From Viola odorata (taxonomy: Eukaryota; Streptophyta; Magnoliopsida; Malpighiales; Violaceae), in contig OY829537.1 of assembly GCA_963691705.1 (NCBI GenBank), positions 51,312,304 through 51,376,303 of the forward strand: DNA of 64,000 bases. Reading direction: 5' to 3'. Shown piece by piece: positions 10,649 to 23,348 of this stretch. A program made the translations under genes and the position numbers. Under the pieces are notes generated by a model. That model did no database searches. It saw nothing but the letters and a program-made list of their open reading frames with translations, and was not told the origin of the DNA. Positions within the stretch are counted from its first letter, which is position 1, and each line of letters opens with the position of its first letter.

Positions 10649-13600
10649 ATGGCCTCAGAGTCAGATCCGGCACTATCCCGAACTTCCAACATCCCATACA
10701 ACACCCGCAGATGCCTGTTTCCCTTCGCCACCTCTGATGTCCCCACCCCAGGGCAGGACGTCACTGCAGGAGACTTGGACCCTCTTCCTGGGTCAAGTTC
10801 GGAAGAAGTTACCTTCCAGATTTGCTCTCCCTTCTCCCACATAGCAGGAACCAGCCATCCTACCCCCCAGGTGGGAAGATCTATGATAGGAGAAGCGAAC
10901 AACCCTTTAATGAATTCAATAGCTGCTCTCCAAGCTCAACTGGATCAGCTAACAGAGATGGCTGCTGGATTTATGCCTCATGCCTCAAGACCTGGGGTGT
11001 CCTCCCATGTGGTTTTCACTCCAACCATTGTCACCGAACGACCCTTATCGCCCCAACAGTCTAGGGCGCTCCCGTCCTCATTACCTCTCCCCTTGGCACC
11101 CATAAACGTTCCCACATTCACTCGCGGACCTGTTGATCATTCTGGACAATACAGGGGAGGAATATCTATCCCCGAAGCAGTCCGCCAGCGTGATGAATAT
11201 AGAGAGCCCTGGGATGAGCGACGGGGGGATATAGTGAGAGATCCATCTCCTAGATACAGTGAGAGATCTAGTAGTAGAAGTCGACGAGCTCGAACTCCGA
11301 GGAGCCGTAGTCGTTCTCCTAGGAGGCATCAGGAATATGACCCTCAAAATCCCAGATACGACGCTGAAATTCCACATCAGCGTCAGCCTCGTAGGATCCC
11401 CGATGCTAACGTGGGTCATCCATTTAGCTACCGTGTCAGGCACCACAGAGTCCATCGGCATGTGAAACTCCCAGCAGAATCATATGATGGCATAAAAGAT
11501 CCCATTTCTCACCTCAATAAGGTGAAGGATTTCGTGCAATTCCAAACGCGCAGTGACGCAGCACTGTGTCAAGTTTTCGTAATGGCGCTGTCAGGAGTGG
11601 CACGTCTATGGTTCGAAGGGCTCCCCGCCGGGTCTATCGGTAATTTTTCTCAGCTGGAAGAAAAATTCAAAAGTCGGTTTAGCACGGCTATTCCTATCAG
11701 AAAGTCAGCGGCTGCGCTGTTCGATATCCATCGAAAACCACAGGAATCGTTGAAGGACTTCTTAGGTCGCTTTGACCTCGAAATGTCCCTAACGCCAGGG
11801 GTTACTATCGATTTTGCGATTTAAGCCCTGAAACGCAATTGTCGATACGACAAACTGAAAGATACGCTAACGGTGGACCCACCAACGACCCTGGATGCGT
11901 TGAGGCTGAAAGCGCATAACTATGCGAGAATGGAAGAGGAAGAAAATAGAGAATGGATCCGAGGCATGCCGACGGACCCGTATGTGGCCCCTAACATCCT
12001 GAACAGCAATGCCCCTGACACTAAACCCACCGAGGATCTCGGGCAGCGGAAAGAAAATAACACTAAGACCTCTAACCGGCATAGAGGCAATTTCTCAAAG
12101 GGGAGACCTAGAGGATCCCCAACTCGGAAGCAAACGGACCCGCCGAAAGGCCGGATATACGATCCTGACCTCCCGTCTCTCATACTCCCAAGGGCTGAGA
12201 TCTTAGCAATAGTCCAACAGAGAAATTTACCTATCCGCTACCCAGCTCCCGTGAAACCAGGAGTAATCATGGGAGGAAGAGAAAATGCATACTGCAAATT
12301 CCATAAGGTCAAGGGACACTCAACAGATGTATGCAGAGAGTTAAAATCGGCTATAGAGCGATTAGTCGAAGAGGGCTACCTTGGAGAATTCGCCACAAAG
12401 GCAAGGGAGGAAGCCAGAAATAATCCAACTGGAAATACAACTGAGCAGAGGCAAACGCCCTTACATGCTACAGGGGCTAACGCAGTTCCCCTCGGGCCAA
12501 ACAGAGAAGCGCTCGCTATAGATAGCAATCAAATGCCCATGATAAATATCATCGTGGGAGGGGCACCCTATTGCGAGGAAATTATACCACAAACACCCAA
12601 TCCTGGAGAGAAGCGCAAACGGGAGAGCGTTCAAACAAAAATCGAGCCAATAAGTGCCTTAGACAGAATGATATTGTCTTTCTCAGAGGAAGACAAAAAA
12701 GGCATTGTTTTCCCGCATAATGATGCGATGGTTGTAACGCCTGTCATTGGAAGTCATGGGGTAAGAAGGACCCTTGTCGATAACGGGAGTGCAGTGAATC
12801 TATTCTCGTTGGAAGCATACAAATTGATGAAATGACCTGACGGTGAGCTATCGTCCTGCACGAGGCCAATTATTGGGATTGATGGAGTACCGATTCCGGT
12901 AGCAGGAATAACATCCCTGCCGGTGTACTTCCTGGAGGACACATCCAAGCGCTCCGAAGAGCTACTATTTCTGGTCGTAGACCTAACGTTACCATATAAC
13001 GCCATTTTGGGGCGACCTTTCCTTAATCGTTTTGGAGTAGCCATATCTCAAAAACACCTGCGGATGAAATATCCCTCATGGGACGGTGTGGTCTCAATCA
13101 AAGGGGACCAAAAGCTGGCAGCCGAATGCTACTTACTCATGACTCAAAGGAGTTGTGACCGCTACGTTTGCGTGGCAGACGACCCTTTCGATGACAAAGA
13201 AGAAAAGCGCACTCAGCCGCTAGATCAGATGATATCACTCCCTATCGGTAAAGGTAGCGAAATGAATCTCTTAGCCAGTGAGAAACTAAGCCTGGAAGAG
13301 AACGCGCAGCTAATCCGGCTGTTGAGGAAATGCAAGGGAGAGTTTGTGTGGAAGCCATCAGACATGCCCGGAATCTCTCGGGAGGTTGCGGAACACCGAC
13401 TAAACGTTAGTCCTGAGGCCAAACCTGTCCAACAAAGGTGACGTGTTTTTTTGTCGGAAAAGATAGCCGCCATCGAAAAAGAATTGCTAAAGCTCACAGA
13501 GGCGGGGTTCATTCGAGAAGTCCAATACCCGACCTGGCTAGCCAATCCTGTGTTAGTCCCAAAGCCTAACGGGGACTGGCGCATCTGTATCGATTTTACT

Positions 13601-16510
13601 GACCTAAATAATGCCTGTCCCAAGGACTGCTATCCCCTTCCGCGAATAGATCAGTTAGTCGATCAAACCGCTGGGTATGCTTATCTAAGCTCCCTAGATG
13701 CGAACTCCGGATATCACCAAATCCCTATGGCTGTAGAGGATGAAGAAAAAACTGCCTTCATTACTCCCAGGGCTACATACTGCTATAACGCAATGCCGTT
13801 TGGGCTAAAGAATGCCGGTGCAACGTTTCAGCGTATGGCAAACAAAGTTTTTGAAAATCAAATCGGGAAAAATGTAGAGGCCTACGTAGAGGACATCTTG
13901 ATTAAAAGCCGGAGTTTCAGAGAACACCTCGCTGACTTGGAAGAGGTTTTCAATGTGATGAGAAAGCACAAGATGAAGTTAAACCCGCGGAAGTGCATGT
14001 TTGCATTCCAAACGGGAAAATTCTTGGGCTATGTGGTCAGCCGGAAGGGCATCCAACCCAACCCGTCAAAGATAAAAGCCATCCAGGATATGATATCCCC
14101 GCGAACTGTCAAAGAAATACAGAAGTTAACCGGGCGCATCATTGCGTTGGGACGATTCATATCTAAGCAAGGTGAGAGATGTTTGCCTTTCTTCAAAGTC
14201 ATCCGCAACAAGGCTCCCTTCGGATGGACAGAGGAATGTGAGAAAGCGTTTGCAGGACTAAAAGCTTACCTATCATCAGATTTAGTGCTAACGAGACCCG
14301 AGCCCGGTGATGAGCTATATCTATACTTGGGAATAGCTGACGAGGTAGTCAGCGCCGTCCTCGCGCGATGTGAAGGGCACGCGCATCGTCCTGTATTCTT
14401 CGTGAGTCACGTATTGAAAGATGCCGAATTGCGATACGCTCCTATCGAGAAGATAGCACTCGCTCTAGTACAGGCCACGCGAAAGATGGATCGATACTTC
14501 CAAGCCCACCCTGTCATCGTACTTACGGATCAGCCGTTGAGAAGAATCTTCAGAAAACCTGAGTCTTCAGGAAGAATGTTAATTTGGGCTATCGAACTTG
14601 AACAATACGGGCTACAATACAAAGCTAGACCGGCCGTTAAAGCCCAAGCGTTAGCTGACTTCATAGCTGAGTGCACATTCGCAAAGGACACAAAGATAGA
14701 CCTGTTGGAGGAAGAAGCGAAAAATTCATGCCTACCGTCTCCAGAGACATATACAGACATGTGGGTCATCCACGTGGACGGAGCAAAAAATCAAGAATTA
14801 GCAGGCGTAGGAGTTTTCTTAGCTGGACCAAACGGCCTGGAGATGCGATACGCCATCAGAATCCTGCAGCCATTGTCCAACAATGCGGCTGAATATGAAG
14901 CGATGCTGGCGGGACTCAGAATCGGAAACAGTTTCTCCATCGAAGCCACCCCCGGTATGGAGAAGGAAGACAGAACACGTTTAAGGATCCGAGGAGATTC
15001 CAAGTTAATAATGGACCAGGTCCTGGGGAATTCCCAAGCCAGAGAACCCATCATGGCCCAATACTTAGCTAAAGTGAAACATGAGCTATCAGAGATACAG
15101 GAAAAAGGCACCCTGGTTACCTTCGAGCACATTCCTAGAGAAAACAATGGAGAGGCCGATAGCCTCGCCAAAATGACAGCCAATCCGGAAGCCTCAATAC
15201 CCAGAGACGTGCGCTATGGAGAACTGTCTACACCCTCTTTCATGGAAGAGCAGGCATCGCTCTGTGTGGAAGAAATGGAAAATGATTGGAGGATCCCAGT
15301 GATAGAATATCTAAAGCATGATAAGCTACCGGGAGACCAGACAGAGAAGAAGAAAGTCCTAAAACGGGCAGCACGATGCACATATTATAATGGAGAGTTA
15401 ATACGAAGATGCTTCTCACATCCGGCCGCTAAATGCATAACGGAACAAGAAGGCTTGCATGTGTTACGAGAAATTCACGAAGGGATATATGGCATGCACA
15501 TCGCCAGCGGCACTCTGGCAGCCCAAGTCTTTCGGTCGGGATTTTACTGGCCCACCATTCGACGAGATTGTCATAACTTCGTGAAAACCTGCCAGAAATG
15601 CCAGGAATATGCTAAGATTCCTCGAAAACCTGCTGTGCCAATTTCAAAAATAGTGGCTCTGTGCCCGTTTGCAAAATGGGGGATTGACATCCTGGGCCCG
15701 TTCCCAAAGGCCAGATCTTAGTTAAAATTCGTGGTCGTAGCGGTAGACTACTTCACAAAGTGGGCCGAAGCCGAGGCGTTAGCTACCATTACCACCGAAA
15801 AAATTTGGCGTTTTTTCAAACACCAAGTCATCATGAGATTTGGAGTACCGCGCGTGCTAGTCAGCGACAACGGGACACAATTTACAAGCCATTTCTTCAG
15901 GGATCAATGCGCGGAGTTTCAGATAGAGCAAAGATTCTCCTCTGTGGCACATCCCCAAACCAACGGCCAGGCGGAAGTAACTAACCGCAGCATCCTTAGC
16001 GGCATCAAAAGAAACTTGGAAGGGTCCAAGAAGAAATGGCCAGACGAATTGCCATATGTGCTATGGGCCTATCGCATGACTGTCAAGGCCAGCACGGGAG
16101 AAACCCCATTCGCGTTAGCATTCGGAACTGAGGCTGTCACACCAGTCGAGATTGGCATGATGAGCCTCTGGGTGGCTCACTTCAAAGAAGAAAACAACGA
16201 AGAAAGGTTACGAGCTAACCTCGATACTCTACCAGAAATACACGAGGAAACCCTCCTGAAAACTCTGCACTACAAGAGAAAAATGGCACAATATCACAAC
16301 CGGCGATTGCTCAAAACTGGAGATTTAGTGCTCAGAGACAAGCGGGCGGCAGGACAACGTATGGGAAAACTCAGTACAAATTGGGACGGACCGTATCGTG
16401 TCACCCGCATTGTGGGAAAAGGAGCATACCACCTGGAAACGCTCGAGGGAACGCCCCTGCAGAACTCCTGGAACATCGCTCGGTTGAGGCTATACCACGC
16501 CAGGAGCTAA
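10649..16510 (+). pseudogene. Inner Tat gag-pol polyprotein, full length with four stops
   Basis: A single frame of 1,953 codons from ATG 10649 to TAA, with no frameshift. Stops: TAA 11822-11824, TGA 12833-12835, TGA 13439-13441, TAG 15719-15721. Domains: gag with an Arg/Ser-rich stretch (about residues 205-225) and CKFHKVKGHSTDVC (from about 549); protease VDNGSAVNLF (about 710); RT (about 960-1140) in which the active-site motif reads YVED (1079-1082) instead of YVDD; first RNase H; second RNase H with HVDGA (about 1375), EYEAM, GDSKL and EADSLA, the duplicated RNase H typical of the Tat lineage; integrase with HHCC region, WGIDILGP, SDNGTQF and TNGQAEVTN. The product would make and integrate the element's DNA; this copy cannot. 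Confidence 0.93.
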
Positions 16511-16542
16511 ACGGGTAACATCAAAGTTATTCTAATAAATGA

Positions 16543-17082
16543 ATATTGAGATATTCACCGTGCGTTTGCTACTGGTAATATGCAGGTAGCGAAGAATGCT
16601 AGGGGTGAAAATCCTATCCTTGTGATGGCTGGTCTTGATCAGACAGCTCATTAAGACGAGGCACGCCCTGGCATAACAAGGCGTTTGGGAGTGAAAATCC
16701 TATCCTTGTGGTAACCGTGCTCACATAGACGGCCCATTAAGACGAGGCACGACCCCAAACGGCTCCCCGGAGTGAAAATCCTATCCTTGCGGCAACCGTG
16801 CTCACATAGACGGCCCGTTAAGATGAGGCACGCCCCGGAATCCTTGGGAGTGAAATCCTATTCTTATGGTAACCCCATAAGGAGAGGCACGCCCCAAGGA
16901 GAGACCAACTCCGTCCTGGAAGTGAAAATCCTATCCTTGTGGTAACCGTGCTCACATAGACGGCCCATAAAAACGAGGCACGATTCCACGGACGCGAGGT
17001 ACAACGCTTGGGGGTGAAAAGTCCTATCCTTGTGATGGCTGGTCCTGATCAGACAGCTCACTAAGACGAGGCACTCCCCAAA
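16543..17082 (+). repeat. Degenerate ~60-bp repeats after pol, inner
   Basis: Same block as 8872-9386, beginning ATATTGAGATATTCACCGTG. The GTGAAAATCCTATCCTTGTG phrase recurs with a downstream GACGGCCCATTAAGACGAGG. One more unit is kept here than in the outer copy (near 16970). Confidence 0.8.
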
Positions 17083-17462
17083 GCCTATCTGTGGCGGAAA
17101 GAAACAAAGACATCCCAACTAGTAGCCGCGCGGTTGATACCCGGTGAAGTGATGTTGGAGCCTATCTGTGGCGGAAAGAAACAAAGACATCCCAACTAGT
17201 AGCCGCGCGGTTGATACCCGGTGAAGTGATGTTGGAGCCTATCTGTGGCGGAAAGAAACAAAGACATCCCAACTAGTAGCCGCGCGGTTGATACCCGGCG
17301 AAGTGATGTTGGAGCCTATCTGTGGCGGAAAGAAACAAAGACATCCCAACTAGTAGCCGCGCGGTTGATACCCGGCGAAGTGACGTTGGAGCCTATCTGT
17401 GGCGAAAAGGAATAAAGAAATCCTAACTAGTAGCCGCGCGGTCGATACCCGGTGAAAAGATG
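17083..17462 (+). repeat. 77-bp tandem repeat, about 5 copies, inner
   Basis: Copies start at 17083, 17160, 17237, 17314 and 17391, exactly 77 bp apart; the last is diverged. The unit is one base shorter than in the outer element, so the two arrays were homogenised separately. Confidence 0.92.
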
Positions 17463-17824
17463 AATAAAGAAATGACCATACTACAACAACAACGTTGAAA
17501 CAGACGAAAAGCCCCCTCTGACAAATGCGGAAGCAACGCTGATTTACTCTAAAAAAATGCTATCGAAGGATATAATGGTAATACTACTCGAACGCAGCTG
17601 ATGAAAAGCAAACGGGATGCAACCCGAAATTATGTGTCTATGGAGACCTAATGCCAAACGTCCCAGGCGGACAAGTGATTAAATGGCATTATGAAGAAAA
17701 ACAAATAAAGAACTTCTGTCCAAAAAGAGTGGATTAGCCGAGTCAAGGCCGACATCGTTTGAAATTACAAAATAAGGATGGGCCCGTCAGCCACAAAATG
17801 TAAAACATCTAGATAACAAAAAGC
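17463..17824. other. Spacer between repeats and gene A, inner
   Basis: No gene seen. The stretch around 17646-17670 (ATGCCAAACGTCCCAGGCGG) corresponds to the point where the inner element entered the outer one. Confidence 0.6.
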
Positions 17825-20107
17825 CTAAAGATTGGGCGGCACGTTGACCCCTCCTTACTGAGAAGCCTTCCACTGGTAGAAACCGCTATCATTAATGGCT
17901 GAGGCTCTCTTGTCAAAATACGCAGAAAGATCCTCAATACGGAGCTCCTCAACTCCATAATGATGCATCACGGCTTCTGACAAGACTCCCCCACCCTGCA
18001 CAAAGTACCAACGGTTCTTCTCAGCGTTAAGGGAGGCATCGGCAGATAGCTCGGCGTTTTTCTGTCTCTCCTGGCGTAGCCTATTCTCCTCCTGAGAGAG
18101 GCGTAGGGCCAAATCAGCACGTTGTCTCTTCTCTTCCTCCAAATCCAACTTAGTGGCCTCCAACTCTTGTTTCACCGCGATAACCTCTCCCCGAGCAGTC
18201 TCCATACCTTCGTTGGCAGCAGCAAGGGCATTTTCAAGACGCTGTCGTTCCTCCGACAGCCTGCTTATCTCTCCCCGCCCGTTAGCTGCAGCCCTGACAT
18301 TCTCCTCATCCATATAGTGAAGATGGCAAAGCATAGAAAACGCCTGAGAGCGAAGGAGATTGATGCGCCCCTGATCGCCCCGAGCCACAAAGGCATCTCT
18401 CTCTCTTGGAAGAGACAAAATCTCTGCTACCAGATAAGCGGTAGAGGAAAGCACGGTCTCATGATCGGCATCGGCAGGAAACTGCAGAATACTATCCCTA
18501 AAGGAGCGCAAGCTGACGTGATGAGTCGGCATGAGAGGAGGATCATAAGGAGAAATACCGGCCATTAAGGCAGGAGCGGGCCCACCCCTCACGATAGGTG
18601 GATGAGGCATCGGAACAAAGAACAACGCACTAGGAGAGGCTGGCCGGCTAGAGAGGCCTTCCGCGTTAGGCATCGAGACCTCGTTGCCTCCGGGCACCTC
18701 AGGATTAAGGGCATCAGAATCATAGCCCGTTGGGGTGTGCGCAGAATGAATCGGGGAGCCAGGAGGCACATGGGGTTCACCGCCAAAATCAGCGGGTTCC
18801 GGTTGATCAGCAGACATACCCCCGCCCCCAGGAACACTTGAACTATGATGGGCAGCCGAAGAAGAAGGGCTAGTCTGAAGATCATAGCGAGCCTTCTTCT
18901 GACGCTCGCGAAGGACATCTGCGATACCCATATCTCCCTCGGAAGTAGAGGGGGCAGAAGCAGCAACGACTTCCTAAATAAGGCAGAACGTGATAAGGAA
19001 ATCAGGTACAAAGAAAGACAAAGTCCCAAAAGTAAGAAAAATGCTCACCTGAGCGGTGGAGGACGCAAGAGGAATCCCAACAGGAATCGGACCAACCGTA
19101 GCCTCTGAAGAAACAACAGTCTAGGACGAAACGGATGGGACAGCACGAGCTCTCCTAGGCCTTTTCTGTCTCACAACTCGAGTACCCGTAACGCTAGCGG
19201 TGGCCTCCCCTTCCTCAGCGTTAGCGGCAGCAGCAGCCCTAGCTTCAGCGATAGCTTTCTTCTTCGCCTCCTGTTTCCTCCTCCTTCGGAAATACTCGGG
19301 CTCCCAACCAGGCGGAGGCACTGCACAATCACAAAACGTTAGCGTTAGTACTTCTTGACAAACGCAAAAGAAAAAGGTTAAACACTCACCCTTCTTGCAC
19401 TGTTCCACGGGTAACCCGTTAGCCACTTTTCGGGCATCAACGCTAAAATCAAATTAAAGCAGCGTCTTCAACCAACCATCCTCCGGGTCGGAAAAGGGTT
19501 TCCGATGACCCCAAGCCCCATCTTTAATTGTCTCGTTGAAGCCAACCCTCCACAACGGCTCCGGCAGATCAACAATAAAAAATTCCTCTTTCCAGTGAGG
19601 AATAGATGACTCAATACCCATAAGTTTCCAGGTAAAGGGCTTCAAAGAACCGTCTTCGTAGCGAGGCGATATCGAGATCACCCCTTTACGGGAATATAAC
19701 TGAAAAATGTCATGGAGCAACGCTAAAGTGGGAGATTCTATCCCCTTGAAACGGCATAGTACGGCAAAGGCACTAACAACGCAAATCGCGTTAGGACTTA
19801 ACTGAGCAGGAGCCAGATCAGAATCAACCAACAACAATTTTACGAGCGGGTCAAGAGGGAGACAAAACCCATGATCGAAAAGCTTAGCGTACAACATTCT
19901 ACTATTTCCGGGCAAAATGCTGTTCAGTCGAAGCGACTCAGAAGCAGGATGCACGGGATATTCCTTGGGAAATCGTGCAGAAAACCCAGCAAGCCTACGG
20001 TTAATTAAGGGCAACGTGTACAAAGAAGTGGGAGTAGTATCAATTACTTCTTCCCCGGAGGACCTTTGGGGGTCTCCTTCTTCAGAGGATTTCTTAGTCC
20101 TAGCCAT
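17825..20107 (-). pseudogene. Antisense gene A, inner copy (PF04195-like plus coiled coil), three stops
   Basis: ATG at 20107 reads MARTKKSSEEGDP. Exons on the minus strand: 20107-19390, 19320-19049, 18973-17825; introns 19389-19321 (69 nt) and 19048-18974 (75 nt) begin GTGAG and end AG, and the spliced length is divisible by 3. Exon 1 has the domain of plant 'putative gypsy type transposon' proteins (HGFCLPLDPLVKLLL, LSPNAICVVSAFAVLC, WKEEFFIVDL). Exon 2 is Ala/Glu/Lys-rich. Exon 3 has a Pro/Ser-rich part and then a Glu/Arg/Leu-rich coiled coil (around LEEEKRQRADLALRLSQEE). Compared with the outer copy, CAA became TAA at 19456-19454, CAG became TAG at 19123-19121 and CAA became TAA at 17857-17855. 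Its molecular role is unknown. Confidence 0.8.
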
Positions 20108-20735
20108 GGCCAACAAAGAAGAAACAAGGAGAAAAGAAAAAGACGTGTACCTTTGTACCTTCGTGAAAGAGAATACGAGGAGTCTTGAACCAGAAAGAGA
20201 GAGCGGCGCAAAAGTATTTATCCAAAGGCAACAATGTATAAGGAAAAGATAGGAAAAGAAAAGAGGGTAGAAGAAACAATAAGTATAACCCTGAAAGGAC
20301 ACGACCAATCAGCGGCAGACACGTGGTGAAGTAGCGCGTCATAAAATAAGGCACGCGCCAGAAGGTGCAAATTTGAAACTAGGACGAAACACTTCTGCAT
20401 TCGCAACTCCCTAGGAGACGCTTGCTCCAAACGCCTCTCTATAGAAGGACACGTGTCTTCTTTCATCATTACCCTTCAAGTCGCATTAAATGAGGGACAG
20501 GGGGATTGATTAAAAAACATAAAATGCAGCGCTGGCCTGGCCAAACGACGCGATAGTACGAAGAAAATAAAGAAGGAATAACGGCAACATCACGACGAAT
20601 CATCCAGAACGACAAAGGATACAAGGCGTTAGCATTATTACAAGAAAAACAATGTTCGGATGGGTTTTCAAGAAATAATAAAAGAAGAGACGACAACAAA
20701 AAAAGCAAGGAAAGGCCCAGGCACCATCGCTAACG
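20108..20735. other. Spacer between antisense genes A and B, inner
   Basis: About 630 bases; likely holds the promoter and leader of gene A (read leftward) and the 3' end of gene B. No certain TATA box; no ORF conserved with the outer copy (27895-28505) apart from accidental ones. Confidence 0.5.
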
Positions 20736-22853
20736 TTAGGCTTTCTCCCTCGAAGGGTTAGAAGAACCGCTGCCACCTTTGCTAATCTCACCCATCACGA
20801 GAGAGATGTAATCAGCTACCTGGGCTGGATCCAAAGGGTCACCTTTGAAATGGGACGCAAACCCAGAAACGAAGGCCTCCAGAACCCTTTTCCTCCATAA
20901 CTCTTCCTCTAATGGCGCCCTAGCAGCCCCCTCATCCCGAGCGAGCATCTCTTCGCGAAGAAGGAGAATCTTCTTCTTTGCTAGCGCCAATTCCGCCTCT
21001 AGAACCTCTATCTTGGCTCTCCCGATAGACTTTTCCCTGTCCAAATCCGTTTGGGATGATTCATAGAGGCGCGTCAGCAACCTAGAATGCTCCACCGCCT
21101 TCTCAAGCTGCACCTTCGCAGCACTCAATGCGCTGGAAAAATTGCGGGACTCGCGATCGTGAATTTCGAATTGATAATTCAGATGGCGGAAGAAGTCCAG
21201 AGAATCATTCAGAATGTGGCGAAAGCGTGCCGAGGGAGGAAGTTGGAGAAATTCCTCTCTCTTTTTTCGAACTCAGCATCTCTCCTACCAAGGGTGCAGT
21301 AAACTCATCTCGAGAAAAAGGTTGGGGAACCCCGATAGCGCGAAGGGCATCAAAGCAAAACCCTGCAAGATTCATACGGTAGGCCGGGACCCCGTTAGGG
21401 CCAAGATTGATCGAGGAAGGCGGAGAAGAGCCCTGAGGAAAAGTACTCTTGAGAGGAGTAAAAAACAGCTGCGGAGTAACCACAGGCGGTAGCTCAGCAG
21501 TCGAATCCGCCACGGGAGGTGTGACCACTACGTCAGGAATGCAGTGAGCAATTGGAGAGTCAGGAGCGTCAGCCGTGGGTGGAGGACATTCCATCGGCGG
21601 GGCCTCTCCCTCAGTAGAACAAGTTTTCTCCAACGCCTCAACGGCTCCCGTTGGCTGAGAGGCGCCTACCTCAGACGAAACAGCAGGCGTAGAAACAGTT
21701 GCCACATCCACAGGAGATGTCCCGGTAGCTTGCCCACTAGAGGCCACTCGAAGTTTTTTCCGACGCTGGGAAGCAGCTAGAGAAGAAGCATGGCAAAGGT
21801 CTGACTTGGCATCCGCATCCTCATCATCGCTAGTAATTACCGTCGTTGCGACAGGCCTGGAGTCCGTCCCCGTGCGACGCTCCGGTAGCCAATTTTCCAC
21901 AAAGCGAGAAGTTCGAACAGAGCTAACGGGCCTTCGCCCTCCCCGGGCAATGGTTTTAGTTCTCTTCCTCGGAGGAGCAGCGTCACCCCGACTTCAGCCC
22001 TCGGCCAAAGGCGAGGCTGGCAAAGTTTGAAGTGGTGTTACGTTCAGAGGTGCACCAGGGTCACCTGGGAATCAACCGTTAGCCTCTTATAGCAAACAAA
22101 GCGTGCAAGGACTAAAGAAAAGAAAACATGGAAAGAAATAGGCTCACCCATAACGCACTCTTCCAGAGGCTTGAACAGAGCAAAGGCACGAATACGGTAG
22201 TGGGTATTCTCGTCTAACAAAGCGTTAGCCTGGTCCAGCTCAGTTCTGGACAAAATTGCAGGATTTGTCCAAACGGGACCTGCCAGTTCTTGATTGAAAT
22301 TGATACGCCACAAACGTGACGGTAGCTCCAGAACAAAGAAGCTGCTCTTCCAATCAGCTACACCCCTCTTGAAGCCGTGAAAACGTTGCCAAAACGACTG
22401 CACGAGCGCATCATCCCACCGGGGAGTAATCTCGATTAAACAATTGTAGCAAATCATGCTAAAGAATTTGCGAAACAAAGTGATAGATGGGGCAAAAATG
22501 TTCTTCAACTCGCAAGCGCGAGGAAAAGCATACACCGCACACCAAGAGGAAGGAGTTATCTGGGCAGGATTAAGGCTATACTCCCGCAGCAGAGTTAGTA
22601 TCGACTCATGAACGGGGAAGCGGAAACCATAAAGGAACATTTTAAAATAAAGAAGCCTACTGTGGCCCCACCCTGGATTATGAAGCCTTATATCACTACC
22701 AGGAATAGAAGGCTCATGCCCAGGAGGAAAGGTAATACCATGTTCCTCCAGTTCGGCTTTCAGAACCACATCGCAGGTAAAAATACTCGGTGATTGGGCG
22801 ACCTCGGGATCCATGGTCCTAGAGATAATCTGGCGAGGTCTATTCCTAGCCAT
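20736..22853 (-). pseudogene. Antisense gene B, inner copy (paralogue of A), broken
   Basis: ATG at 22853 (MARNRPRQIISRTMDPE). Exon 1 22853-22148, intron 22147-22065 (83 nt, GTGAGC...CAG), exon 2 22064-20736. Exon 1 carries the same domain as gene A (YGFRFPVHESILTLL, NPAQITPSSWCAVYAF, WKSSFFVLELPSRLWRINFN). Exon 2 starts with a basic stretch, then NWLPERR, an acidic and Pro/Thr-rich linker, a short conserved block (YRMNLAGFCFDALRAIGVPQ) and a C-terminal coiled coil (about 21128-20850) ending near QVADYISLVMGEISK. Defects: TGA at 21996-21994 where the outer copy has TCA, and two bases missing near 21255-21275. The function is unknown; an intact protein would have been about 680 residues. Confidence 0.8.
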
Positions 22854-23348
22854 AGCAAACCAACAAAAAGGAAATCTGAGAAGGGACGGATTGATACCTT
22901 AAAGGAGAAGAATCCCAGAGAAATCGGCGGACAGTGGCGAGCGGCCGAAAAGATATTCGGGGAAGAAGACGAAGGGAGACAAAAAGGAAAATTCGTAGCG
23001 AGGGCAAAAGTTTTGAGAAATTGGAGAATAGCCCTTCTTAAAGGATAAAAATGCCACCGCATTAATTGAGTTACCAATCGTACGAAGACACGTGTAAAAG
23101 AAGTTGGCCACGTAGAAGCGCATTAAAGAAATTTGGAAAAGAGAAGTTATCCGTCGAAACTTCCCAAAAGGGCGAGACAGTATTGACCCGGTCAAAGTAA
23201 CCGCAAAGCGATTGCCTCAGTCCGGACAACCGCTTACGTTAGCTATCCACAAGAATCAGCAGGCTAACGGGAATAATGACAAAATTGAAAAGGCAGAAAA
23301 CATCAGTTTATTCATAAAACGCCAATAGGCGGGTACAAGGCAAAACGG
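22854..23348. other. Spacer between antisense genes B and C, inner
   Basis: Non-coding; presumably the promoter of gene B and the 3' end of gene C. Very similar to 30627-31130 in the outer element. Confidence 0.5.

Noticed and set aside
18122..18568. Plus-strand ORF opposite gene A (also 25875-26321)
   Set aside because: It is open in both elements, but it mirrors the coiled-coil exon of gene A and has no recognisable features; the spliced minus-strand reading explains the conservation better.
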